From Tunturibacter gelidoferens (lineage in GTDB: Bacteria > Acidobacteriota > Terriglobia > Terriglobales > Acidobacteriaceae), in contig NZ_CP132938.1 of NCBI RefSeq assembly GCF_040358255.1, positions 3,596,001 to 3,660,000 on the forward strand: a DNA stretch of 64,000 nucleotides, read 5' to 3'. Shown one piece after another: positions 1 to 8,772 of this stretch. Position numbers and translations under genes: made by a program. Below the pieces are notes generated by a model. It was not told where the DNA came from. It saw only the letters and a program-made list of their open reading frames with translations, and did not search any database. Numbering within the stretch: the stretch's first letter is position 1; every line of letters starts with the position of its first letter.

Positions 1-701
1 CGGATCCATGGTTCAACGTAAGACGGTGGAACTGTGATGCCGATACCCACACAGGAACGCATTATGAATGCAGGTGAAAATGATCTTCGCAACTGGCGTA
101 AAGTCGGGTAGTAGACGTTGACGGCAAACTCGTCGACCTTGGCTACTGTTCGACCCGAGCATCTTCGAAACGCTTTACTGAGCTTCCCGCGAAGCGAAAA
201 CCAGATCATCTCTGAGATGCAAAAGCGGGTGGAAAGGCAGACAATAAGTGGAGCACCCGGAGGCATAAGAGCTGCCAGGTCCTCTGCTGTATGGTTTAGA
301 TCGACGACACAGTTAAGGCCGGAGAAATTTGAGAAGGCTCCGTCAAATTGTCTTTCCGGTCGGATCTGATGTATCAGTTCAATTGGCAGTTGACTGAATC
401 GCACGAGAGGATTCGGAGCCTCAGGGCGAAGACGTTGACTTGCGATCCGTATCATTTGTTCGGAGGCATCAAAGGCGGCCACTGAGATTCCGTTGCGGGC
501 GAGGAACATCGCATCTTCCCCCGTGCCACAATTCAACTCGAGAACATAATCTCCAGGTCGGAACGTCTGACTCAATACATTCCACACGATGTCTCGTTGA
601 GCGCGGCCAATAAGAGACTTGGTGAATAGATCGTCGTATCTTTCGGCTAAATGGTCGAAGGCAAGTATGGCTTGAGGCTGGACGGTAGCCATGTTAGTCA
701 T
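1..701 (-). CDS. Class I SAM-dependent methyltransferase (C-terminus off the window)
   Basis: The frame is open from an ATG at 701 to base 1 without a stop, so the 233 visible residues lack the C-terminus. Motif I, VLELNCGTGEDAMFLA, at residues 53-68 is the SAM-binding glycine loop, and AAFDAS at 75-80 fits the acidic end of the second strand. It would be a cytoplasmic methyltransferase, substrate unknown. The start is chosen because ATG 701 overlaps the TGA of the upstream radical SAM gene (ATGA) and GGAGG lies 7-8 bases before it; a second in-frame ATG is at 692. It is the last visible gene of the four-radical-SAM operon, so it probably modifies the same product. The family is clear; the role is inferred only from context. 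Confidence 0.85.
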   Translation of the reverse strand, partial: MTNMATVQPQAILAFDHLAERYDDLFTKSLIGRAQRDIVWNVLSQTFRPGDYVLELNCGTGEDAMFLARNGISVAAFDASEQMIRIASQRLRPEAPNPLVRFSQLPIELIHQIRPERQFDGAFSNFSGLNCVVDLNHTAEDLAALMPPGAPLIVCLSTRFCISEMIWFSLRGKLSKAFRRCSGRTVAKVDEFAVNVYYPTLRQLRRSFSPAFIMRSCVGIGITVPPSYVEPWI

Positions 702-2095
702 GCTTCCACCTCCATAGAAGTGGAAAGCAAACCAGCGCGAGCGGCCATGATGTCACGACGCAGACTGGCCGCTCGGTCGGATTCAGCCTCCGATGTGTCG
801 GCTATGCGTGCGAGTTGGACCTCGTCTTGAAGGAGTTTATCCGCATACTTGTAGAACTTTTGAGAGTGGCGCCCCTTGATCTTGATGTCACGGTCGGAAC
901 TAACACCCCATGGCTTTAGTTGGACTAGACGGTCGGCGATCTTCTTGTAGTAGGGTGTTCCCTTGATGGGATAAGACACAGTTGTAAAAAAAATGTCGGG
1001 CTTCGTTATGCTGACATGCTTGATCGTGGCTTCGATGTCCTCTAGCTCTTCGCCTTCATAGCCCCACATAAGGAACATTCCGCTTTCTATCCCTCTTTCG
1101 CGGCTCATAGCGACGGCCCGTTGTACCTGCTCGATTGTTACACCGCGATCCATGGAATCGAGGATGCGTTGCGACCCGCTTTCAGAGCCGATCCAGATCC
1201 GAAAACATCCAAGCTCAGCGAGGAGATCGAGCATCTCCGGATTCAAACGATCCGCCCGAGAGATGCATTCGAACGGGATACGGAGATGACGACGACGCAT
1301 CTCGCCAACGTAGACGCGAAGCCACTGATGATTGATCGTGAAAACGTCGTCAGATATCCAGACCATGTCCGGGGAGTAGGTGTGGAGTAGCCATTCAACT
1401 TCATCGACGACAAGCAGCGGATCGCGACGGCGGTGGGTTTGGCCGAAGACCTGATGACTACACCAGCGACACTTGTAAGGGCATCCGCGCGCCGTGATGA
1501 AGTTGACCGAACCTTTACCATGCGCGTCTCGCCAGGTCTTGACGTAGCGACCGACATCAATAGCATGGCGGGCTGGCCATGGTTGACTGTCGAGATCGGC
1601 GATCTGATTGCGCTGCGCCGTTTCATGCATATTGCCAGCCGCATCAAGATAGGCGAGCCCAGGGATGCGGGTGCATGCGGCTGTATCGGTAGCTCGAAAG
1701 GCTTCGAGCAAATCCTGTGTGGTGAGTTCGCCCTCACCAAAGACTACATAGTGTGCCCCTGCCTGGAGATATTCGAGGGCGTACGCGCCAGGCTCCGGGC
1801 CACCGACGATGGTCTTCCAACCGGCCTCGCGGGCCACTTTCAAGATTTCGACGACATTACCACGTGTCATAAGATTGGCATAGATGCCAACGACCGAGGG
1901 CGTCTCAGTACGCAGATGTTTGAAGAGGGCTTCGCGACTCGAAAACGTGGTGTCGAAAACATCTACTTTAAAACCTTGTTTCCGTAGATGAGAGCACAGG
2001 TACAAGATACCGAGCGGAGCGTAGGGCTTCAAGATATGAAGCTCTTTGGGATCTTCATATAAAAAATAGCCGTGAGTAAGTAGAAGCTCTACCAT
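698..2095 (-). CDS. B12-binding-domain radical SAM protein (paralogue 1)
   Basis: A 465-residue protein. Residues about 1-140 form a B12-binding-like Rossmann region without an obvious DxHxxG motif, and the radical SAM core follows with C205-x3-C209-x2-C212 (RGCPYKCRWC) for the [4Fe-4S] cluster. Later, WIGSESGSQRILDSMDRG resembles the SAM-contacting segment of BchE/P-methylase-like enzymes. Such enzymes carry out radical methylation, cyclisation or other C-C/C-H chemistry; the substrate here is unknown. The ATG directly abuts the TAG of the upstream gene (TAGATG), indicating translational coupling. Its N-terminus (LLTHGY, DPKE, PYAPLGILY) closely parallels that of the next gene upstream, so the two look like old duplicates. 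It could be a hopanoid, tetrapyrrole or peptide-modifying enzyme; the sequence does not decide. Confidence 0.9.
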   Translation of the reverse strand: MVELLLTHGYFLYEDPKELHILKPYAPLGILYLCSHLRKQGFKVDVFDTTFSSREALFKHLRTETPSVVGIYANLMTRGNVVEILKVAREAGWKTIVGGPEPGAYALEYLQAGAHYVVFGEGELTTQDLLEAFRATDTAACTRIPGLAYLDAAGNMHETAQRNQIADLDSQPWPARHAIDVGRYVKTWRDAHGKGSVNFITARGCPYKCRWCSHQVFGQTHRRRDPLLVVDEVEWLLHTYSPDMVWISDDVFTINHQWLRVYVGEMRRRHLRIPFECISRADRLNPEMLDLLAELGCFRIWIGSESGSQRILDSMDRGVTIEQVQRAVAMSRERGIESGMFLMWGYEGEELEDIEATIKHVSITKPDIFFTTVSYPIKGTPYYKKIADRLVQLKPWGVSSDRDIKIKGRHSQKFYKYADKLLQDEVQLARIADTSEAESDRAASLRRDIMAARAGLLSTSMEVEA

Positions 2096-3598
2096 CTAAA
2101 CCTGCCTCTCAGCCGGAATAATGTTCTGCAGAGGAACAAACTTTCTTTTGTCGGAACGACTGGTGATTTCGTCGGCGAGGAATGCTGTGAGCTTAGAATT
2201 TCTGCTGACAACTTCAAGTTCAAAAACATGTTGCCAAAGAGAGACCGGATCAATCTGACTCCCGAGCTTGTTTGCGCTGTTCCAGGAGTCGACCTCCGCA
2301 TGGAGCGCGTTTCTTAGTGCTACGTAAAAATCGTTCTTATAGGCTGCGAAGAACATAACGCACAGGTCGTCGCTATCAGTCCAATTTCGTTTGGTTCCAA
2401 TCTGCTCCTGAACGCGCTCGAAGAAACCTGTTCCAGGCAGGGGGTAAGAGAAAGAGATGCCGATATCATCTGGACGTGTGCTGCGTACGAGTTCGATGGT
2501 CTGTTGAATGTCTTCCCATGTCTCTCCTGGATAGCCGAATTGCAGGAAAAAGCACGCACGAAGCGCTTCGTTGGCGAGGAGAGACCGCGCGGTGATGATA
2601 TCGGTTACGCGTAGCCCCTTATCCATTGCATCGAGCACCTTCTGTGAGCCAGATTCGACGCCCATCCAGATTTCCGTACATCCTGCTCGCTTGAGTCCCG
2701 CAACAGTCTTAGGAGTCATCAGATCAGCACGAGACTGAATTTTGAAGGGGAGAGCGCACTTCATTGCTTCAATTTCGTCTGCGAAATCCTGCACCCACTG
2801 ATGATTCAGGGCGAAAACGTCATCACCGAACCAGATGTGCTCGACTCCGTATACTTCCTTTAGTTCGCGGATCTCCGCTGCCACAGATTTGGCGGAGCGG
2901 ATCTGGAATTTGTTTCCTGAGATTGGCTTCGCACACCAGTTGCACCTATAAGGACATCCGCGACTGGCGACGATATTGGTTGAAAAGCGACCATGCGCGG
3001 TGGTCCAAGCTTGACGGTAGGGGGCTAGATCAATAAGTTCGCGGGCCGGTCTTGGCAGAGCACTCCAGGATGCGTTCTTCGGGACTTCTCTCGAACTTTT
3101 GTGAAGTTTCCCTGCGGCGTCGAGATATAGGAGACCAGGTATGTCCGAGTACGGCCGTGCAGAAAGAACGGCGGAACATAGCGTTACGAGTGTCTCTTCG
3201 GCTTCTCCCAGCAGAATGAAATCAACCTCGTTGCGGAGGTACGACTCGCCTTGGTCGGTCATGTCAGAGCCATGTGCAATGACAACGGATCCTGCCTCCT
3301 TTGCCAGTCGAGCGAGTTGCCAAGCCAGTTCGCGCATACGCGTTAGGCACATCTTTGAGAGAAAATTGAAGTCGTCTTCGTAGATCACCACAATCTTGGG
3401 ACGATGTTGCAGTAAGGCCGTTGAGAAGCCAAGGTCGGGGTCCCCGAGCATCGTGTCGAACACGGCAACAGAAATGTTCCCAGCTCTCAGTGCAGACGCA
3501 GCGTATAGCGTACCGAGGGGAGGATACGGCTGCATCTTTCTTACCTGCTTGGGATCATAAGGAAGGTGATAAGAATGGGTTAATAGAACATCAGCCAC
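2096..3598 (-). CDS. B12-binding-domain radical SAM protein (paralogue 2)
   Basis: A 500-residue protein with an N-terminal B12-binding-like domain and a radical SAM core carrying C215-x3-C219-x2-C222 (SRGCPYRCNWC). The segment WMGVESGSQKVLDAMDKG matches the equivalent segment of its downstream neighbour almost position for position, supporting paralogy. It starts at GTG 3598, chosen because GGAGGAGGTAATCT stands directly in front; no better in-frame ATG exists at that distance. It lies 24 bases after the upstream radical SAM gene and abuts the downstream one, so it belongs to the same operon. Cytoplasmic; reaction unknown. The C-terminal 120 residues have no motif I recognise. Confidence 0.9.
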   Translation of the reverse strand: MADVLLTHSYHLPYDPKQVRKMQPYPPLGTLYAASALRAGNISVAVFDTMLGDPDLGFSTALLQHRPKIVVIYEDDFNFLSKMCLTRMRELAWQLARLAKEAGSVVIAHGSDMTDQGESYLRNEVDFILLGEAEETLVTLCSAVLSARPYSDIPGLLYLDAAGKLHKSSREVPKNASWSALPRPARELIDLAPYRQAWTTAHGRFSTNIVASRGCPYRCNWCAKPISGNKFQIRSAKSVAAEIRELKEVYGVEHIWFGDDVFALNHQWVQDFADEIEAMKCALPFKIQSRADLMTPKTVAGLKRAGCTEIWMGVESGSQKVLDAMDKGLRVTDIITARSLLANEALRACFFLQFGYPGETWEDIQQTIELVRSTRPDDIGISFSYPLPGTGFFERVQEQIGTKRNWTDSDDLCVMFFAAYKNDFYVALRNALHAEVDSWNSANKLGSQIDPVSLWQHVFELEVVSRNSKLTAFLADEITSRSDKRKFVPLQNIIPAERQV

Positions 3599-3622
3599 AG
3601 ATTACCTCCTCCCTTTGTCTGA

Positions 3623-5125
3623 TTAGCACGCATTGACGGTCTCCTTAGGGAGTTCCTGACCAGTCACCAGCGAACGGCGAAGTACGATGCGTTCAGAGAG
3701 ATTAGAAAGCCAGAGTTCCCATGGAAATGAGTAGTTGCTTGAACGGAGCCGCCAACGGATTGGCGTCTGAACGATGAACCGCACGGCGTACCGCAGCCGG
3801 GAATAGTTTTTTTGCTGACGATCGATCTGATTATTGAGTAAGAAGTACTTGAGCATACGTTGCAGTCGGGCGAGTTCGTTGCCCTTAAGCCAAGGCAGCA
3901 TGTTTGCACCCAAAGGCATCTCCATCCATTCATGAAGATTTTTCGGCTCAGGGACACCCAGTTCGCGCAACTGGGGCCAGATAGGAATTCCTGGATAGGG
4001 GGTAAAGATATTTGGCGAGAAACTAACATTGGCAAACTGACGACCGATGTCGCTCATGGTCTGAAAGGTCATGATTCGATCTGCTTCTGTCTCGCCCGGA
4101 TACCCGAAGATTAAGTTGAAAGTTACGCGAATTCCACCCAGTTGTGCCTTGCGCGCAGTTTCATACATCTCGTCGACACGTTGATGACGCTTATTCATGA
4201 GCTTGAGCACGGAGTCTGAAGTTGATTCTGTGCCAAAGCCCATGTGTGAGACGCCGCTGGCGCCGAGCAACCGAACTTCATCCTCACTCATGCGACAGAG
4301 AAAGTCGGTAGAGGCCTGAAACGTCCACTTAAACTTCACTCCGGAATCAATGATGCCGCGGGCGATCTGAAGAGCTCGCGGCAACTGAACAGGAAAGTTA
4401 GAGTCAAGCAGTGCCACTTCTTCAATGCGGTAGCGAGTGACGAGCTCGATCATTTCCGCTACTGTCCGATCGGCGGAGAGAGCATTAAATCTCCGTTTGT
4501 AAAAGACCATGTCTGTACAGTAATTGCACGCATAGGGGCAACCAACGCTGGTCGCATACGCGAGTTTGCGAATGCCGGCGATTTCTTCGTAAGCATCAAA
4601 ATTAGTAAGGTCGAATGCGGGGAGCGGAAGCGAGTCTAGAGATTCAATCTTCCGATCAACGTTGTGAGTATGTTGCCCGTTGCTCTTCCAAGAAAGCCCT
4701 GCAATGTTACGAAGAGATTTCTTATTAGCCAGGGCTTGGGCGGTTTCGACAAGTGTTATTTCACCCTGACCGCGGACAACCATATCTACAAAGCTTTCAC
4801 CCAAGGTTTCATCGGGAAGCAGCGACGGGTGCCATCCCCCAAAGATGACTGGAAGCCACGGCGCGTGGCTTTTGACTATGCTTGCCACTTCTATAGCGCC
4901 GCGAATCATTGGGCCGGTCAGAACGGAGATCCCAACGCAAAGAGCATCCACGCTCTCGCACTCTATACGGGTTAAGTAATTCGGTTCGATAGCGGCATCA
5001 ATCATGACGACATCGAAGTTTGCTTCACGCAGACTGGCTGCAAGAGTGAGTAGGCAAAGCGGTGCACCAAGCGGAGGCCCGTCATATGGCGGATAAAACA
5101 ATACGACTTTGCCCTGACTCAGCAT
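3623..5125 (-). CDS. B12-binding-domain radical SAM protein (paralogue 3)
   Basis: A 500-residue protein. Residues 1-140 resemble a B12-binding fold (VVLFYPPYDG, then VIFGGWHPSLLP at about 93-104), with a radical SAM core containing C196-x3-C200-x2-C203 (VGCPYACNYC). FGTESTSDSVLKLMNKRH is the downstream SAM-contact region, and a C-terminal helical segment of about 120 residues follows. It is clearly a paralogue of the gene just upstream: GPMIR, GGWHPSLLP, the cysteine motif at identical residue numbers, and a shared C-terminal pattern ending FPWELWL/FPVELWL. The ATG at 5125 overlaps the upstream stop (ATGCTGA), so the two are probably translationally coupled. Substrate unknown. Confidence 0.9.
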   Translation of the reverse strand: MLSQGKVVLFYPPYDGPPLGAPLCLLTLAASLREANFDVVMIDAAIEPNYLTRIECESVDALCVGISVLTGPMIRGAIEVASIVKSHAPWLPVIFGGWHPSLLPDETLGESFVDMVVRGQGEITLVETAQALANKKSLRNIAGLSWKSNGQHTHNVDRKIESLDSLPLPAFDLTNFDAYEEIAGIRKLAYATSVGCPYACNYCTDMVFYKRRFNALSADRTVAEMIELVTRYRIEEVALLDSNFPVQLPRALQIARGIIDSGVKFKWTFQASTDFLCRMSEDEVRLLGASGVSHMGFGTESTSDSVLKLMNKRHQRVDEMYETARKAQLGGIRVTFNLIFGYPGETEADRIMTFQTMSDIGRQFANVSFSPNIFTPYPGIPIWPQLRELGVPEPKNLHEWMEMPLGANMLPWLKGNELARLQRMLKYFLLNNQIDRQQKNYSRLRYAVRFIVQTPIRWRLRSSNYSFPWELWLSNLSERIVLRRSLVTGQELPKETVNAC

Positions 5126-6636
5126 GTAACCTCTCCCGGTTCTGGGTTCGGTTCTAGTCGGCGAGCATCCACAACTGGCTTGAAACCCGCCGTCCGCTCC
5201 TTGAGCTTGTCATTGAGCCAAAGCTCGACGGGGAATCGATATAGGCCATAATCAAGTCGGAAGCGAGCTGGAAAAGATATGCACTTCTGAGCAAGGCGAG
5301 TCATGCGAGTCCGACGGTCAATTCCGATCGGAATGCGATCGAAGGCAATACGTAGGTAATCGCGCATAACCTGTAACTCTTCGTGATCATGTCCGTTCAG
5401 CCAAGGGAGTTTGGTGTAACGCGGAAAGAACTCGGCCCATTTTTCAAGCGAGTCAGGAACCTCAATACCAAGCTCGGTAGCGTTGTTCATTACATTGGTG
5501 GCTGGATAGGGAGTAAAGATATTAGTCCAGAATTCCGTGCCCGGAAAGCGTCGGCATACATCCATAATGAAATTCATGGTCTCTCGACGCTCTTTTGCTC
5601 CCTCTCCAGGGTAGGCAAAGATAATGTTGAAAGAGGGACGCATTCCTGCGGCTAAGCACCGCGCCGCGCTTTCGTAGATATCTTCGAAGTTTTGAAAGGT
5701 TTTGTTCATGGCCTTCAGGATCTTTGGAGATCCGGAGTCGACACCTTGGCAAATTTGATGCAAGCCGCTGCGACGCAGCAATTTCAAATCCTCCAGCGAA
5801 AGCCTAGAGGTCAGATTTGTAGTTGCTTGGATACTCCACTGAAACTCTGCCTCGGCCTGCACTAGGCCCTCGCTGATGGCTCGCGCACGATCCAAGTCAA
5901 CTAAAAAGTTATCGTCCACAATCCAAAGCATACTGAGGTTGTACCTACGGCTTAGGTCAACAGTTTCTTCAACGAATTGCTCCGCCGGAAGAGCGTTCCA
6001 TTTACGCTTATAAACCGCACCGTTGGTGCAATAGGCGCAATCGAAGGGGCAGGCAAGGCTGGAGGTGTACATTGCCCAGCGCCTTCCACACATTCGCTCA
6101 TAGGCATCAAAGTCCGCAATCTGATAAGACTTTGGAGGTTGTTCCACAATAGGCCTTAGCGCGCGCTCGGGGGTAAATATAAGTTTATTATCTCGCTTGA
6201 AACCGATGCCGGAGACAAAGTCTGGAGAGGACTGGTTCTCAATGTGGCCAACCAATTCGAGGAAGGATTCTTCTCCCTGTCCACACACTACGTAGTCGAT
6301 GTACCACGATTGCAGCGTCTGTTTTGGCAAAAGAGAAGGGTGCCACCCCCCAAGGACAATCGGGAACTCGGGGTCTCGAGCCTTAATAGCTTTGGCAATT
6401 TCAACGGTCTCACGGATCATCGGCCCGGTCACTAAAGAGATTCCGAGACAGATAGAGTCACGCACCTCTTCCAACACGCGCTGCTTATAATTTGGGGTGA
6501 TAGTAGAGTCGATCAGAACGACCTGATAGCCGGCTCGGATCAATGGAGTGGCTACGGCGAGGATGCCTAGAGGTGCGGTCGCGTCAGAACTAGCGAAAGA
6601 TGGGAAAAAGAAGACAATTTTGCGGGCCTTAGGCAA
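5119..6636 (-). CDS. B12-binding-domain radical SAM protein (paralogue 4), first gene of the operon
   Basis: A 505-residue protein with a B12-binding-like N-terminus (GGWHPSLLP at about 96-104) and radical SAM cysteines C196, C200 and C203 (SLACPFDCAYC). It starts at TTG 6636: no in-frame ATG exists near the 5' end, and AGGAG stands six bases before this TTG. As the first gene of the minus-strand operon it sits 141 bases from the divergent HprK-like gene, so both transcripts share one short intergenic region. Its closest relative in the window is the gene immediately downstream. Reaction and substrate are unknown; methylation or ring/C-C bond rearrangement are the usual activities of the family. 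Confidence 0.88.
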   Translation of the reverse strand: MPKARKIVFFFPSFASSDATAPLGILAVATPLIRAGYQVVLIDSTITPNYKQRVLEEVRDSICLGISLVTGPMIRETVEIAKAIKARDPEFPIVLGGWHPSLLPKQTLQSWYIDYVVCGQGEESFLELVGHIENQSSPDFVSGIGFKRDNKLIFTPERALRPIVEQPPKSYQIADFDAYERMCGRRWAMYTSSLACPFDCAYCTNGAVYKRKWNALPAEQFVEETVDLSRRYNLSMLWIVDDNFLVDLDRARAISEGLVQAEAEFQWSIQATTNLTSRLSLEDLKLLRRSGLHQICQGVDSGSPKILKAMNKTFQNFEDIYESAARCLAAGMRPSFNIIFAYPGEGAKERRETMNFIMDVCRRFPGTEFWTNIFTPYPATNVMNNATELGIEVPDSLEKWAEFFPRYTKLPWLNGHDHEELQVMRDYLRIAFDRIPIGIDRRTRMTRLAQKCISFPARFRLDYGLYRFPVELWLNDKLKERTAGFKPVVDARRLEPNPEPGEVTC

Positions 6637-6684
6637 TGCAATCTCCTCGCTTATTTTGGACGATATGACTTGCGATCGATGCAG

Positions 6685-6713
6685 TTGTCACATCCCTGTC
6701 AGCAATTTGTAAA
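6685..6713 (+). promoter_or_regulatory. Probable housekeeping promoter for the HprK-like gene cluster
   Basis: TTGTCA at 6685-6690 (5 of 6 to the -35 consensus), a 17-base spacer, and TGTAAA at 6708-6713 (4 of 6 to the -10 consensus). Transcription would start near 6720, leaving a leader of about 58 bases before the ATG at 6778. It lies in the 141-base divergent region shared with the radical SAM operon, for which I see no equally good promoter. Found by eye. Confidence 0.45.
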
Positions 6714-6777
6714 GTTTCTAAGAGAGGCCGGAATTCTTCCGTCCATTGAGATAAAGTGAGATCCGACAGGTGTTCCG

Positions 6778-7758
6778 ATGACTTCATTTTCAACAGATGA
6801 AACAGTTTTACCCCATAGCAAGGAGCTTAATTTCGCAGGTGCGAGTTGCGATCTGCACACAAACTCATGTGAACTACTGAGTTTGTTGAGTAATATTTCG
6901 ATTCCCACCAATCCCATCCTCACGAGCCGATTCAGCATGCGAGTTTTGGTCAACGAGTCTTCACCAAAACCAATGGGAGAGCCGCACTTCCGGGGTTTAC
7001 ATCATGTGGTAACAGCTTCGTTCGGCAGTGACAACATTTTTGTCTTCGATATCTTACGTCGAACGGTTAACGCCAGTATCTCGACGGTAGCGGCTAGAAA
7101 CTCCCGATTCTGGAAGGAGAAGCTGGTCCCAATTTCTCTTGGCGTTCTAGGTGCCGCCATGGGAATGGTTCCCATGCACTGCGCATGTCTGGAGTCCGAT
7201 GGTGACGGGTTACTAATCGCCGGCCTCTCAGGGGCTGGGAAGTCCACGTTATCTGTCGCACTCTCACAAGAAGGCTTCAGTTATGTCTCTGATGATTGGA
7301 CTTATATCTCACAGTTCCGCAGTTCGCTGGTTGCACACGGCACATCAGCTCCAGTAAAGCTATTGCCCGATGCTGTCAGTCATTTTCCAGGCCTGACAAG
7401 ATATAAGCTGCAGACATCAATGAATGGCGAGTTAGCTTACGAAATAAACATCGCCGAGACATTTGGTACGCGGATCGAGAGAGCTTGTGAGCCGCGGTGG
7501 CTGATCTTTTTAGAAAGAACGCGACAGTCTGGAGCGAAGTTCACCACGGTGACATCGTGCAAAGCCCATAGCTACCTTGATTCGAGCATGGAAAGATTGC
7601 CTGTTCAGCTGTTCGAAGCCTCGGCGATGCGTGACCTTACTGTCGAAGCCGTCTCACGGTTGCCGTGCTGGCTATTTCGATATGGAGGAACTCCCAGGTT
7701 CGCCGCGAGGCATCTCCGGGCGTTTGTAGCCAATCGCAGGGAGAAAGTGCTCGTTTGA
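6778..7758 (+). CDS. HPr kinase-like P-loop protein (HprK-related)
   Basis: A 326-residue protein with a Walker A loop GLSGAGKST at residues 149-157 and the paired aspartates SDDW just after 170, the layout of the HPr serine kinase/phosphorylase C-terminal domain. True HprK phosphorylates HPr of the sugar phosphotransferase system, but related kinases accompany nucleotidyltransferases in exopolysaccharide/exosortase loci and in some lasso-peptide clusters. The first 100 residues are not the usual HprK N-domain. The stop overlaps the next start (TGATG), so the following gene is co-translated. Taken with the NTP_transf_5 gene at 8773, the context resembles the HprK-related-A type of module. The target of phosphorylation is unknown. 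Confidence 0.75.
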   Translation: MTSFSTDETVLPHSKELNFAGASCDLHTNSCELLSLLSNISIPTNPILTSRFSMRVLVNESSPKPMGEPHFRGLHHVVTASFGSDNIFVFDILRRTVNASISTVAARNSRFWKEKLVPISLGVLGAAMGMVPMHCACLESDGDGLLIAGLSGAGKSTLSVALSQEGFSYVSDDWTYISQFRSSLVAHGTSAPVKLLPDAVSHFPGLTRYKLQTSMNGELAYEINIAETFGTRIERACEPRWLIFLERTRQSGAKFTTVTSCKAHSYLDSSMERLPVQLFEASAMRDLTVEAVSRLPCWLFRYGGTPRFAARHLRAFVANRREKVLV

Positions 7759-8144
7759 TGAGAAATCAAAGCCGCCCTCCTGATCTTCTACGACGTTTCG
7801 TCGCCACGCCATATCTGTTCACAAATGGCACCGGTCCCGATCGACTTTCTGTCCAATCGAATGACTTAGAGATCGCCATAGCCATTCGACGTCTCTGGAT
7901 TAATGAAACCCATGGAAATAGACCGGCCGTCGTCTCCTGGAAGATTCTTCGAGACATAGTGCCCCCCGATAGCCTCGCAGAGATATCCATTCTCCACGAT
8001 AAGAAACTGCGGACATTGATGATAGGTACAGGAACAATTCTGCTTTTTGACCTCGAAAGGGCAGAGTTTTTTGGGTTCATCTGTGCAAACATCACGGTCC
8101 AGCAACTAACTTCATCACTAATTCCCTTGCTGTTGGAGCCCTAG
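7758..8144 (+). CDS. Unknown protein co-translated with the HprK-like kinase
   Basis: A 128-residue protein; the ATG at 7758 overlaps the kinase stop codon (TGATG), which is why this start is chosen over an upstream in-frame one at 7665. It has no signal peptide or membrane segment. The second half is made of alternating hydrophobic strands (ILHDKKLRTLMIGTG, then ILLFDLERAEFFGFI), so a small beta-rich fold is likely. A PqqD-type carrier protein often occupies this place in HprK-related loci, but I do not see convincing PqqD residues and do not assign it. Probably works with the kinase. Confidence 0.7.
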   Translation: MRNQSRPPDLLRRFVATPYLFTNGTGPDRLSVQSNDLEIAIAIRRLWINETHGNRPAVVSWKILRDIVPPDSLAEISILHDKKLRTLMIGTGTILLFDLERAEFFGFICANITVQQLTSSLIPLLLEP

Positions 8145-8327
8145 AGAGAGCCAGAAGAATATCTTTCGGGCTTTTACAAACAAGTGACAAACAACACATT
8201 GCACAATGACAACTGATTCACATAGCTCTACTAACCTATGGATAACGCGGTCGTCTGCGAGTCGGCGCGAGCTTTGTGTAAGCGGATTGTTAACCCTTGC
8301 CTCCAGCCTCGAAAGGTCGTGGTGTAA

Positions 8328-8696
8328 ATGGAACTACCGGTCTCGGCAAAAGTGTTCATGGTTGGCATATTCACTCTTGGCGCTTTAGCACTGTCTGGAT
8401 TCACCGCAGCCTCGGATGCACCAAAGACAGTTATTGTTTCAGTAAAGCGGTATGCGTATGAGCCGTCAGAGATCACCTTGAGAAAGGGCGAGCCGGTCAT
8501 CATCGAACTAAAAACTCAGGACGTCGCTCATGGTGTCAAATTCAAAGAATTGAACCTTACCACCAGGATTGACAAAGGGAAAACTGCGGAGCTCGCTTTC
8601 ACGCCAACCCAGACCGGAGATTTTGTAGGCCACTGTTCAGTGTTTTGCGGGTCCGGGCACGGCTCGATGACCTTAACTCTTCATGTGACAGAATGA
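8328..8696 (+). CDS. Small secreted or anchored cupredoxin with a CuA-type site (cytochrome oxidase subunit II-like)
   Basis: A 122-residue protein. Residues 8-28 form a hydrophobic signal or anchor, and residues 34-122 a single cupredoxin domain. H68 (DVAHG) and C103-S-V-F-C107-G-S-G-H111-G-S-M114 supply every side-chain ligand expected of a binuclear CuA centre. The glutamate of the usual CSEIC motif is replaced by valine, but that position contributes only its backbone carbonyl. No oxidase subunit I or other respiratory gene is near, and the two-helix hairpin of real subunit II is missing. It is a stand-alone electron carrier or copper-binding protein lying between the HprK-like pair and the nucleotidyltransferase. 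Its role in this locus is unknown. Confidence 0.82.
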   Translation: MELPVSAKVFMVGIFTLGALALSGFTAASDAPKTVIVSVKRYAYEPSEITLRKGEPVIIELKTQDVAHGVKFKELNLTTRIDKGKTAELAFTPTQTGDFVGHCSVFCGSGHGSMTLTLHVTE

Positions 8697-8772
8697 CGAT
8701 GCAAAAGACAGCCCTAGTAAAAGTGTTAGCCTCTCTAGCTGTAATCACAGAATAAACGCAAATAGGAAGGTT

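Noticed and set aside
118..369. 83-codon plus-strand frame
   Set aside because: It lies antisense to the clear methyltransferase reading of 1-701 and has no family resemblance.
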